From Sphingobacterium bovisgrunnientis (GTDB lineage: Bacteria > Bacteroidota > Bacteroidia > Sphingobacteriales > Sphingobacteriaceae), in assembly GCF_009829085.1 (NCBI RefSeq), contig NZ_WUQY01000003.1, positions 62,001 through 126,000 of the forward strand: a stretch of DNA of 64,000 nucleotides, in the 5' to 3' direction. The notes beneath the pieces are model-generated. The model was not told the origin of the DNA, ran no database searches, and saw only the letters and a program-made list of their open reading frames with translations. The position numbers and the translations under genes are program-made. This document shows, one piece after another, positions 53,714-61,429 of this stretch. How positions within the stretch are numbered: position 1 is the first letter of the stretch; every line of letters starts with the position of its first letter.

Positions 53714-55186
53714 ATGATAAAATGTTTTCAAGTTTTATTTTTAGTTCTTTTATGCTGCTCTTATTCAAAGGCTGAGGATATTTCTTTCTCGAAGAATGAT
53801 TCCTTAATTATAACTTTGGATTCAGCTGAAAATTATCCACGTAATTTTTGGAAGCCGATTAATCTTTCAAAGTCTGATACGACATTGCAAGAATTGATTC
53901 CAACACGCAAAAAGCATTTTTGGCGTGCAAGTACAGAATGGTTTTTAGCACAGGCATTTCCAGCGACATTTAATCGTTTTATCACACGTGATCCGTATTC
54001 GTATATTTCTTTCCAAAATTTTTTAAATCATCAGCGTATTAGTGCTTGGGATTGGGACGATAATCAATTCACCACAAACCAAATTGATCACCCTTGGCAC
54101 GGTCAATTATATTTTAATGCTTTCCGAAGCAATGGGTATAATTTTTACCAATCCAGTATCGCTACTGTTGTAGGTAGTTACATCTGGGAGACAGCAGGGG
54201 AAACACAGCATCCTTCGATAAATGATTTGGTAAACACGACTTTTGGCGGTGTGATTTTGGGAGAAATGACACATCGCGTCTCGCGTAATATATTGTCCCG
54301 CAGCAAACATGGGCATAATATGATAGGGAACGAGATTGTTGCATTGCTGGTTAATCCTGTGAATAGTTTGAATAGACTATTGGATGGGAAATGGGGTAAG
54401 AAGATTGATGATTATTATGCTGTAGATTCTTCACATATCAGTGCTGAATTTGATATGGGATTTCGTCATTTTGATGCTAGGGAAGGTGATTTTTTAGAAA
54501 AGGGCAAGAATTCAATATATAGTAGATTAAGGTTTCATTACAGCAATGGTGACCACAATTACAAAGGGCCCTTTGATGAGTTTCATGTGAATTTGGAAGT
54601 AGGGAATGGGGATAGTACGTTTATTAATGCTGTCAATGTACATGCCTTGTTAAGTGGAGCACAGTTTTTCAAGTCGAGGCGAGGGGAACATTTTGGTACA
54701 TTGAATGCACATTATGACTTCTACAATAATGATGCATTTTTCTACGGTGCGCAAAGTTTAGTGTATAACTGGAACTCACAATTTAGATATAAGAAAAATA
54801 ATCGGTTGAACTTAAGTGTGGGGGCAGGAGCAGTCGTACTTGCTGCGGTGCCTGACCCTTATTTACTGTATGGCGACAGTCGAAATTACAACTACGGTTC
54901 AGGAGCATCTTATCGTTTTCGTGGGGAATTGAGTTTGTTGAATCGTTTGATGGTAACAGGTGATTATAACGGTGGTTATTTTCATACCATAAGTGGCAAT
55001 GAATCATATTATATATTGCATACCACTACACTAGAAGCAAGTTTAAGATTGTTTAGTCGGTTTTCCTTAAATGTCGCTTCTGGTTATTTTGCTTTAGAAG
55101 GACATTTTAAAGAAGATAAATACCCAGATTTTCAGCGGGAGTTTCCATTTGGAAGAATATCTGTAGGTTATAATATTCAATTTTAG
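53714..55186 (+). CDS. DUF3943-type outer membrane protein
   Basis: A 490-residue protein with a signal peptide (cleavage near SKAED). The first half has NQFTTNQIDHPWHGQLYFNAFRSNGYNFYQSS and GGVILGEMTHRVSRNI, the signature of DUF3943. The second half is a run of amphipathic strands (for example FDMGFRHFDA, LRFHYSNGDHN) ending with an aromatic (ISVGYNIQF), as in outer membrane beta-barrels. Function unknown. A TATTTTTG element sits at 53702-53709, only five bases before the ATG, so the transcript may be almost leaderless. Confidence 0.85.
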   Translation: MIKCFQVLFLVLLCCSYSKAEDISFSKNDSLIITLDSAENYPRNFWKPINLSKSDTTLQELIPTRKKHFWRASTEWFLAQAFPATFNRFITRDPYSYISFQNFLNHQRISAWDWDDNQFTTNQIDHPWHGQLYFNAFRSNGYNFYQSSIATVVGSYIWETAGETQHPSINDLVNTTFGGVILGEMTHRVSRNILSRSKHGHNMIGNEIVALLVNPVNSLNRLLDGKWGKKIDDYYAVDSSHISAEFDMGFRHFDAREGDFLEKGKNSIYSRLRFHYSNGDHNYKGPFDEFHVNLEVGNGDSTFINAVNVHALLSGAQFFKSRRGEHFGTLNAHYDFYNNDAFFYGAQSLVYNWNSQFRYKKNNRLNLSVGAGAVVLAAVPDPYLLYGDSRNYNYGSGASYRFRGELSLLNRLMVTGDYNGGYFHTISGNESYYILHTTTLEASLRLFSRFSLNVASGYFALEGHFKEDKYPDFQREFPFGRISVGYNIQF

Positions 55187-55260
55187 ATTATATTTCGTGA
55201 ATTAATGATTTTCACTTAATTTAATGAGATTAATTATTATCTCGAACTATCTAAATTATT

Positions 55261-55917
55261 ATGACTAAATCAAATTATTTCATTCTATTAATTTTCTTAC
55301 TTATTTCAAATTCTCTGCATGCACAAGAAGTGGGGGCTTCTGAAGAAGAAAGTTTACTTGAAAAATCATTCTCTTCTATTCGATTATCTGCATTTTATCC
55401 TGGATTGGAATATAATTACGAAAGCCGCTTACATTCGAAGTCTACTTTTGAATTTAGTATCGGAGGGATTTCTGGATATAAGGAGAATGGAGAATTCGAA
55501 AATATGGACTTAATAGAATTCAAAAGATATTATATATCTCCAACTGTTTCATTAGGATATAAATATTATTATACATTGTCAAGTCGTAAGGAAAAAGGGA
55601 AAGATATATCTTCTAATGCAGGAGACTATTTTGGTGTATCGTTAGTGAATTCCCTTAATGGGTTAATATTTGAAGAAAAAAAATATACACAGAATGCTGT
55701 GTTGGGTATGAATGTGATAGAAGAAAATTTTAAGAAAAATTATACAGATTGGAGTTATGTCTTATCTATTGTACCAAAATATGGATTAAACAGAAATTGG
55801 AGTAATAAAATGGGTTTTAATTTCGAAATCGGTCCTCAGCTGTATATCTTGAATAGCGAGTATAGGGATGTTCGTTTCGATTTATTCGTACAATTGGGAA
55901 TTTATTTAAAACTTTAA
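55261..55917 (+). CDS. Hypothetical outer-membrane-type protein
   Basis: A 218-residue secreted protein (signal peptide to about LHAQ) with alternating-strand pattern, aromatic-rich segments (FKRYYISPTVSLGYKYYY, WSYVLSIVPKYGLN) and C-terminal FDLFVQLGIYLKL, compatible with a small 8-10 strand beta-barrel. No named family recognised. It follows the DUF3943 gene on the same strand after 74 bases. The sequence between holds no hairpin, so the two may be co-transcribed. Confidence 0.7.
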   Translation: MTKSNYFILLIFLLISNSLHAQEVGASEEESLLEKSFSSIRLSAFYPGLEYNYESRLHSKSTFEFSIGGISGYKENGEFENMDLIEFKRYYISPTVSLGYKYYYTLSSRKEKGKDISSNAGDYFGVSLVNSLNGLIFEEKKYTQNAVLGMNVIEENFKKNYTDWSYVLSIVPKYGLNRNWSNKMGFNFEIGPQLYILNSEYRDVRFDLFVQLGIYLKL

Positions 55918-55931
55918 TATACTATGGAGCA

Positions 55932-56486
55932 TTATGCATATTGCATGTGCTCCATCACTTTACCAAAAATGCGAATATCCTTAACTACTTTAAAGCCAAT
56001 TCTTTCGTATAAGCGTTTGGCAGCTGGATTATCTTTATCCACCAAAAGTCCCAAAACTTTCTTCTGTTTGACGACAACCTCGTCAATTGCATATTGTATT
56101 AATTGTTTACCAATTCCTTTTCCTTGCGTGTTGGGGCTTACTGCAAGAGTGTCGATATATATTTCTCCTGCTTCGGTTTCATTCTCTGCCCAGTAATCTA
56201 CATCTCGATCGGCTTTAATTTTATCCCAAATAGGTTGACGCAATTCTTGTAATTTAGCTCCATCATATATGGAAATTTGTCCTAGAATTTCATTATTTTC
56301 TTCTGCTACATAAATATTTTGATACGAATATTGGTTATTCTCTTGTGCTACAAAATGCGCTAAGAAAGCATTTGCCTTCTCTATATTTTCTTCACCTATA
56401 AATTGATAGGTAATCTCAAGCATAGCAAGATTCATTAATTTTGCGATTTTATCTGCTTCAAATTTAAGTGCTGGACGTATGATCAT
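55932..56486 (-). CDS. GNAT family N-acetyltransferase
   Basis: A 184-residue acetyltransferase with the acetyl-CoA loop SPNTQGKGIGKQLIQYA at about 115-131 and the following LGLLVDKDNPAAKRLYERIGF typical of GNAT. The N-terminal half (about 30-75) is the variable substrate region. Substrate unknown. It is convergent with the preceding gene, and an imperfect hairpin (ATGGAGCA/TGCTCCAT) lies at the shared end. Confidence 0.9.
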   Translation of the reverse strand: MIIRPALKFEADKIAKLMNLAMLEITYQFIGEENIEKANAFLAHFVAQENNQYSYQNIYVAEENNEILGQISIYDGAKLQELRQPIWDKIKADRDVDYWAENETEAGEIYIDTLAVSPNTQGKGIGKQLIQYAIDEVVVKQKKVLGLLVDKDNPAAKRLYERIGFKVVKDIRIFGKVMEHMQYA

Positions 56487-56499
56487 GGCTTATTAATAA

Positions 56500-56531
56500 A
56501 AAAGGTTAGCAAAATAATTTGCTAACCTTTT
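56500..56531 (-). terminator. Terminator of the trigger factor gene
   Basis: Perfect 14-bp arms (56500-56513, 56518-56531) with loop ATAA, 25 bases beyond the tig stop. The minus strand has TTTT after it. Confidence 0.85.
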
Positions 56532-56555
56532 ACATTCAAAAAATCAATATAAATA

Positions 56556-57887
56556 TTATTTTTCTAATTCTTGGAATTTATCGTAATCGATAGCTTCTGT
56601 GTTGATTTTCACAGTTGATTTCAAGTGATCGAATACTTTCAAAGCTTTTACTTCTTCGAATAAACGATTAGCTTGCTCTCTGTCTGACAACAATTGAAGT
56701 GCAAATTGACCTAATTGCTCATCAGTAGGCTCTTCGTTGATGTTGTACATTTTGATTTGACCGTAGATACGCTCTTTCGCTAAATCAACTACCTCATCGT
56801 ATTTAACTTCTAAATTGTTAGCTGTAACGATACGGTTTTCGATGATCGTCCATTTCAAGTTGCTTACGAAGTCAGCAAAACCTTCTTCGATTTCTTCTCC
56901 AGACAAGTTAGGATTTGTAGCTTTTAACCATCTTTTCAAAAACTCTTCTGGGAATTTTACGTCAACTTTATCCATACCGAAAGTATACATATCGTTACGT
57001 AATTTTTGAGCTGAGTTTTGTTTGAATAAGTTTTCAACTTCTTCTTTTACTTTCGCGTTGAATTGCTCTTCAGTCGTTACTTCATCCGCAGCGAATAATT
57101 TATCGAAAAACTCTTGGTTCAAATCAGACTCTTCAAGACGGTTGATATTTTTAACTGTCAATTCGAAATCAGTTACGTCCAATTCAGCAACTTCTTCTTC
57201 AGTGATAGCCAAGATACGTGCTAAATCAGCAGAGTTAAATGCTTTTTTAACATCAATTTTTACAACGTCGTCTTTTTTAAGACCTACTAATGATGCTTTA
57301 ATAGCTTCATCTTCGATAATATCTGTACGAACTGAAGTAGTTTGCTCGATACCTTCTTCTTTATCTTGTTTCAATGTAGCGTATAATACGTCACCTGCTT
57401 CAGATACTTCTGGGTTCGTCATTTTGCCATAGCTACGACGTAAGTTTTTAATACGCTCTGCTAAAGTCGCTTCATCAGCTTTGATGTCGTACTCTGTAAA
57501 TTCAGTTTCTGCTGTGAAAGGAACTTCGAATTCTGGAGCCAAACCAATTTCATAATTGAAACTGAATGTATCTTTGAAATCCCAGTTGTAATTGGCATCA
57601 TCACCTTCTACTGGAAGGGGTTGACCCAATACTTCCAATTTTTGTTCTGTGATATATGCTGAAATTTTGTCGTTTACTACGCGATTGATCTCGTCAAGTA
57701 GAATTGATTTACCATAAGTACGTCTGATGTGACCTACAGGTACCAACCCTGGACGGAATCCTGGTAATTTTGCTTTTTTAGCTTGATCTTTAATCGCTTT
57801 GTCAACTGCCGGATTATAATCTTCTGGTGCTAAATCAACGGTAATTTTAGCGTTGATGTCGTCGATTTTCTGATGTGAAATATTCAT
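56556..57887 (-). CDS. tig: Trigger factor (ribosome-associated chaperone)
   Basis: A 443-residue chaperone. The N-terminal ribosome-binding domain contains KLPGFRPGLVPVGHIRRTYG (the GFRxGxxP loop is the ribosome signature). A degenerate FKBP-like domain follows (about 150-240), then the helical C-terminal substrate-binding region. Sequence is acidic and complete. The FKBP part lacks the usual active-site residues, as in many Bacteroidota trigger factors. No clear promoter lies between it and the tRNA-Leu terminator just upstream. Confidence 0.93.
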   Translation of the reverse strand: MNISHQKIDDINAKITVDLAPEDYNPAVDKAIKDQAKKAKLPGFRPGLVPVGHIRRTYGKSILLDEINRVVNDKISAYITEQKLEVLGQPLPVEGDDANYNWDFKDTFSFNYEIGLAPEFEVPFTAETEFTEYDIKADEATLAERIKNLRRSYGKMTNPEVSEAGDVLYATLKQDKEEGIEQTTSVRTDIIEDEAIKASLVGLKKDDVVKIDVKKAFNSADLARILAITEEEVAELDVTDFELTVKNINRLEESDLNQEFFDKLFAADEVTTEEQFNAKVKEEVENLFKQNSAQKLRNDMYTFGMDKVDVKFPEEFLKRWLKATNPNLSGEEIEEGFADFVSNLKWTIIENRIVTANNLEVKYDEVVDLAKERIYGQIKMYNINEEPTDEQLGQFALQLLSDREQANRLFEEVKALKVFDHLKSTVKINTEAIDYDKFQELEK

Positions 57888-57921
57888 ACTTGTTAAGCGT
57901 TATTTTCGCATTATAAAAAAA

Positions 57922-57951
57922 ATCCTCCCGATGCATTTTGTTCGGGAGGAT
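57922..57951 (-). terminator. Terminator of tRNA-Leu
   Basis: On the minus strand ATCCTCCCGA pairs with TCGGGAGGAT across a 10-base loop and is followed by eight T, a canonical intrinsic terminator 6 bases past the tRNA. Confidence 0.9.
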
Positions 57952-57957
57952 ATCAAG

Positions 57958-58039
57958 TGCGGAAGAAGGGACTCGAACCCCCACGCCTCGCGGCGCCAGA
58001 TCCTAAGTCTGGTGCGGCTACCAATTACGCCACTTCCGC
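57958..58039 (-). tRNA. tRNA-Leu(TAG)
   Basis: An 82-base class II tRNA: acceptor GCGGAAG/CTTCCGC with discriminator A, anticodon stem CCAGA/TCTGG with loop CTTAGGA giving anticodon TAG, a long variable arm CGCCGCGAGGCG, and T arm GGTTCGAGTCC. CCA is not encoded. Confidence 0.96.
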
Positions 58040-58063
58040 AGTTAGGATTTTTTTATTGTGTCA

Positions 58064-58094
58064 CAAAGATAGAATCATTTTGCATACTTGTCAA
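58064..58094 (-). promoter_or_regulatory. Promoter of tRNA-Leu
   Basis: On the minus strand TTG (58092-58094), 20 bases, then TATCTTTG (58064-58071), 25 bases before the tRNA. Confidence 0.8.
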
Positions 58095-58189
58095 GTGTTG
58101 TTAGGAAAAAAATGCATTTATTTTCGGCTGAATATTCTAAATGACTAAAAGCAAGACTATTAATTTTTGTCCATTAATGTAAAAATATT

Positions 58190-58230
58190 TTGCAGGTCTG
58201 GATAATATATGTAACTTTGTATATCAAAGT
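58190..58230 (+). promoter_or_regulatory. Promoter and dyad operator of the 58.2 kb operon
   Basis: TTG (58190-58192), 19 bases, TAACTTTG (58212-58219). The -7 box is part of the dyad ACTTTG-N5-CAAAGT (58214-58230), which is also found at 59170-59186. A repressor bound here would cover the promoter. The start codon follows at 58237. Confidence 0.7.
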
Positions 58231-58236
58231 ACTTTT

Positions 58237-58854
58237 ATGAATCAAAAAGATTTAATAAATCAAATCGGACAGATACGCTCCTTGATGGAGAAATCATCAA
58301 AGTTCATGTCAATAAGTGGGCTTTCGGGTGTTTTAATCGGAAGTTACGCTTTAGTAGGAGCTTTTGTAGCTTATGTATTGGTGTATGGATTTAATAGTGA
58401 ATTTGGTTACCGAGACCATTATGTCAATAATGGAAACATTCCAACGTTAATAGTTATAGCCTTATCTGTATTGGTTGTATCCATAGGAACAGGCTATTAT
58501 ATGGCTAGACAAAAAGCGAAGAAATCCGGCCAATCTGTTTGGAATCCAACAAGCAAAGCCTTATTCAAGGCTATGGCAGTACCATTACTAACTGGTGGTT
58601 TACTTTCGCTGATTTTTATTTATAAAAAGGACTATGGTATGATTGCTTCTACGATGTTGATTTTTTATGGATTGGCGTTGAGTGCAGCTTCAAGTTTTAC
58701 ATTCAAAGAATTGCGTTGGTTGGGTATTTTGGATATTATTTTAGGATTGTTAGCTTTGTGCCTTCCCGGGTACGGCATTTACTTATGGGCTGTCGGCTTC
58801 GGTATTTTACACATTATTTACGGTTTAATCGTTCATCAACGCTACGAGAAGTGA
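58237..58854 (+). CDS. Polytopic membrane protein of unknown function
   Basis: A 205-residue inner membrane protein: an N-terminal cytoplasmic helix (MNQKDLINQIGQIRSLMEKSS) followed by about six transmembrane helices (near 28-50, 68-90, 110-130, 134-152, 158-175, 178-196). No named family recognised, though proteins of this kind occur beside winged-helix regulators in Bacteroidota. Its TGA stop overlaps the GTG start of the regulator (GTGA), which implies translational coupling. Confidence 0.8.
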   Translation: MNQKDLINQIGQIRSLMEKSSKFMSISGLSGVLIGSYALVGAFVAYVLVYGFNSEFGYRDHYVNNGNIPTLIVIALSVLVVSIGTGYYMARQKAKKSGQSVWNPTSKALFKAMAVPLLTGGLLSLIFIYKKDYGMIASTMLIFYGLALSAASSFTFKELRWLGILDIILGLLALCLPGYGIYLWAVGFGILHIIYGLIVHQRYEK

Positions 58855-59153
58855 ATTTAGATTTATCTCTATATGACAAAGTATTAGAAAATCGTGTGCG
58901 TTTGCAGATCATGAGTATCTTGGTCGCAAACGAACATTATGATTTCAATTCGTTGAAAGAACTTTTGGAAGTGACGGATGGAAACTTGGCTTCAAACCTC
59001 AAAAGTTTGGAGAAGGAGGGATATATTACGGTAGAAAAATCATTTGTAGATCGAAAACCCAATACAAAATACCGTAAGACAGATAAAGGTCAGAAAGCTT
59101 TTGAGAATCATCTCGCAGCGTTAGAAAATTTAATAAAACAACAGTACAAATAA
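58851..59153 (+). CDS. Winged-helix transcriptional regulator
   Basis: The true start is the GTG at 58851, overlapping the upstream stop; the longer open frame is a shadow of the membrane protein gene. The 100-residue protein reads NLDLSLYDKVLENRVRLQIM and then a winged helix (LKELLEVTDGNLASNLKSLEKEGYITVEKSF and RKPNTKYRKTDKGQKAFE). This is the HTH_34-like regulator type often encoded with an integral membrane partner. It probably binds the dyads ACTTTG-N5-CAAAGT before 58237 and 59205. Confidence 0.9.
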   Translation: MNLDLSLYDKVLENRVRLQIMSILVANEHYDFNSLKELLEVTDGNLASNLKSLEKEGYITVEKSFVDRKPNTKYRKTDKGQKAFENHLAALENLIKQQYK

Positions 59154-59169
59154 ATTTTTTTACCCATAA

Positions 59170-59186
59170 ACTTTGAAATACAAAGT
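59170..59186. promoter_or_regulatory. Second copy of the dyad operator
   Basis: ACTTTG-AAATA-CAAAGT followed by ACTTTTA, as at 58214-58236. It lies 18 bases before the start at 59205. A -7-like TAAACTTTG overlaps it with one extra base, and no -33 box is clear. Confidence 0.65.
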
Positions 59187-59204
59187 ACTTTTAAGTTATA
59201 AATT

Positions 59205-59681
59205 ATGAGATTACGATTTATGTTATTTCTTTATAATGGTTCTTCCGTTCTATATACTAAGCTATTCAAACGTAATAAAAAAGCTTGGGGACTAAGTGTA
59301 TCGGATTTCCTGGCATATTCTACTAATACTTTAGGCTACGCACTGGGAAATTTCTATTTATCAAACGGGTTTGATGTCATGCCAAAGCTGGAAAATCACG
59401 ATGTCTTTCACGTGATTACTGAAACGAATACGGACATTCAGGGCGAAATAGCTATGCAATATTTACTTATGGGAAACGGAAAACGAAGTCTCTATATGTA
59501 TGCGATGATTGGCATTGGTACAGTTATTTATCCCGAATTTATTCGGTATTACATGTTCAGTTATCAAAAAGGGAAATCACTAAGTAAATTTCATCATATA
59601 GAATTCAAAGACTATTTAGCCAAACCATTAGTCGAACTTCAGCATTCACTTTACTTAAAGTCAAAAATTCAAACTATATAA
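59205..59681 (+). CDS. Coq4-like protein
   Basis: A 158-residue protein with LENHDVFHVITETNTDIQGE: His65, Asp66, His69 and Glu81 give the HDxxHx11E zinc motif of the ubiquinone-synthesis protein Coq4. A following EIAMQYLLMGNGKRSLYMYAMIG also fits Coq4. Two hydrophobic stretches could be membrane-associated. Bacteroidota make menaquinone, so the usual Coq4 role is not expected. It begins after the second operator and is followed after 2 bases by creD, forming an operon. Confidence 0.75.
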   Translation: MRLRFMLFLYNGSSVLYTKLFKRNKKAWGLSVSDFLAYSTNTLGYALGNFYLSNGFDVMPKLENHDVFHVITETNTDIQGEIAMQYLLMGNGKRSLYMYAMIGIGTVIYPEFIRYYMFSYQKGKSLSKFHHIEFKDYLAKPLVELQHSLYLKSKIQTI

Positions 59682-59683
59682 TT

Positions 59684-61156
59684 ATGGAAACTAATAATCA
59701 AAACCCCAAACTGGAAGAACATAGTCAAAATCTTCCAACATTATATGACCGTATTGTGAATTCAATTGTCCTGAAATTGGGTGTAATATTCTTTCTTACA
59801 CTACTTATGTTAATTCCGCTGAACTTAGTCAATGACTTAATTCGCGAACGAAAAATAAGGGAGTCACAAGTTTCAACAGATATATCTGCGAAGTGGGGGA
59901 AATCTCAAGTCGTGGCTACACCTATTTTGGCCGTTCCTTATAAATACAGTGAAGAATCTATAGAGAAAAATGCGTTAGGAAAGGAAATAACAACCCACAC
60001 CATTGTAGAAGATTGGATTTTCCTATTACCAGAACAGACTCAAGTAAAAGTAGATGTTAATCCAGAATACCTCAAAAGAGGAATTTTTCAGTCTGTAGTT
60101 TATACCTCAAAATTGGATATGCGAGGTGGCTTTCCAAAAATTGATTTTGAAAGTTTAAATATTGCGAATGATGCTGTGAATTGGTCACAAGCCAAAATCG
60201 TTTTGGGTATCGAAGATGTTAAAGGTGTTTCGATAGCACCAAAATTGAGTTTTGCGGGTGTATCAATTCCACTTAAAATGAATGGAAAGTTGTTTACACT
60301 TTTTCCAAATAATTTGGTTGCGGATTTAAAATTGACTGACGAAAATTCTATATCATCATTTCATATCGCGTACGAATTAAAAGGTTCGAAATCTTTTAAT
60401 TATTTGCCTTTGGCAAATCAAACGAAACTTAATGTCACAGGAAAATGTGGCAATCCAAGTTTCAATGGAGGTTTTCTACCTGACGATCGCGATGTGCAAG
60501 ATTCAAGCTTTACGGCAGAATGGAATATTCCGAGCTTTGCACGTAAGTTGCCGCAACAATGGATTGGGCAGTCCCAGATTTATAGTTTTCTAGATTTAGC
60601 TTTATCCGAAGAAACTATAGATTATTTGCCTGAATTGAATCTTACTGCTGTAGCCAACTCCAATTTAGTATCTACGGATATGGACATGATACAGGTTAAT
60701 TTCTTACCAGAAGTGAACAATTATCAAAAAACAACACGCGTAGCAAAATATGGTGTTCTGGTAATCATATTGACGTTTGCTTCCTTATTCTTTACAGAGA
60801 TTATTAAGAAACAACGTATTCACCTCATCCAATATATTTTGATTGGTGCTGCTATGGTGTTATTCTATTCTTTACTATTAGCTTTTTCAGAACATATTGG
60901 TTTCAATCCAGCATACTTAATTTCTGCACTAGCGACAATTCTGCTCATTGCTTCGTTTATTTATATGATTACCAAAAATCGTAATACAGCATTGCTTTTT
61001 GCTGGAATTTTGGGTTTGTTCTATACGTTTATATACGTCTTAATGCAATTGAGAGATTATTCGCTAATAGTTGGAACTGTGGGAATATTTATAATTCTAG
61101 CTGTACTTATGCGTGTATCCACAAAAGTAAACTGGTATCAATTTGATCGCAAATGA
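59684..61156 (+). CDS. creD: Inner membrane protein CreD (cell envelope integrity)
   Basis: A 490-residue protein with an N-terminal transmembrane helix (about 35-52: GVIFFLTLLMLIPLNLV), a large periplasmic beta-domain (about 60-350), and a C-terminal cluster of about five helices (from about 355). The CreD motifs are seen: LIRERKIRESQVSTDISAKWGKSQ near the N end, and VAKYGVLVIILTFASLFFTEIIKKQRIHLIQYILIG. CreD is linked to envelope stress and colicin E2 tolerance in E. coli. Here it is co-transcribed with the Coq4-like gene under the dyad operator. Confidence 0.9.
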   Translation: METNNQNPKLEEHSQNLPTLYDRIVNSIVLKLGVIFFLTLLMLIPLNLVNDLIRERKIRESQVSTDISAKWGKSQVVATPILAVPYKYSEESIEKNALGKEITTHTIVEDWIFLLPEQTQVKVDVNPEYLKRGIFQSVVYTSKLDMRGGFPKIDFESLNIANDAVNWSQAKIVLGIEDVKGVSIAPKLSFAGVSIPLKMNGKLFTLFPNNLVADLKLTDENSISSFHIAYELKGSKSFNYLPLANQTKLNVTGKCGNPSFNGGFLPDDRDVQDSSFTAEWNIPSFARKLPQQWIGQSQIYSFLDLALSEETIDYLPELNLTAVANSNLVSTDMDMIQVNFLPEVNNYQKTTRVAKYGVLVIILTFASLFFTEIIKKQRIHLIQYILIGAAMVLFYSLLLAFSEHIGFNPAYLISALATILLIASFIYMITKNRNTALLFAGILGLFYTFIYVLMQLRDYSLIVGTVGIFIILAVLMRVSTKVNWYQFDRK

Positions 61157-61174
61157 TAAAGCTAGGATTTGAAG

Positions 61175-61207
61175 GCATCAAGATGTATGTTACATGCATC
61201 TTGATGC
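61175..61207 (+). terminator. Hairpin after creD
   Basis: Perfect 11-bp arms GCATCAAGATG/CATCTTGATGC with an 11-base loop, 18 bases after the stop. It is followed by TTATTCT rather than a pure T run. Confidence 0.65.
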
Positions 61208-61429
61208 TTATTCTGAAGAGAAAAATATGAAGTTTGTTTGGGAGAATTTTGAATCGTCTTTTGGAGTATATCATTATTCTATGTTTTGTTAAATTTCCCT
61301 ATTCGTCGCGGATTTTCATCAAAAATACCTAATAATTTAAAAAGTCCGTGTGAGGCTTGAGTTTTACTTGAGCCTTTTCTGTTTTATTCCCTTTGGCTTT
61401 TTTATTATCTTGCTTTAAAAAAATATTTG
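61208..61429. other. Gap upstream of the S9 peptidase gene
   Basis: No gene over 25 codons is supported here. A second hairpin at 61353-61375 (AGGCTTGAG with CTTGAGCCT, two G-T pairs) followed by TTTTCT may be a terminator or leader element. No clear promoter is seen. Confidence 0.4.

Noticed and set aside
58716..58850. N-terminal extension of the winged-helix regulator
   Set aside because: It overlaps the membrane protein gene in another frame and has no conserved features; the GTG at 58851 overlapping the upstream stop is a better start.
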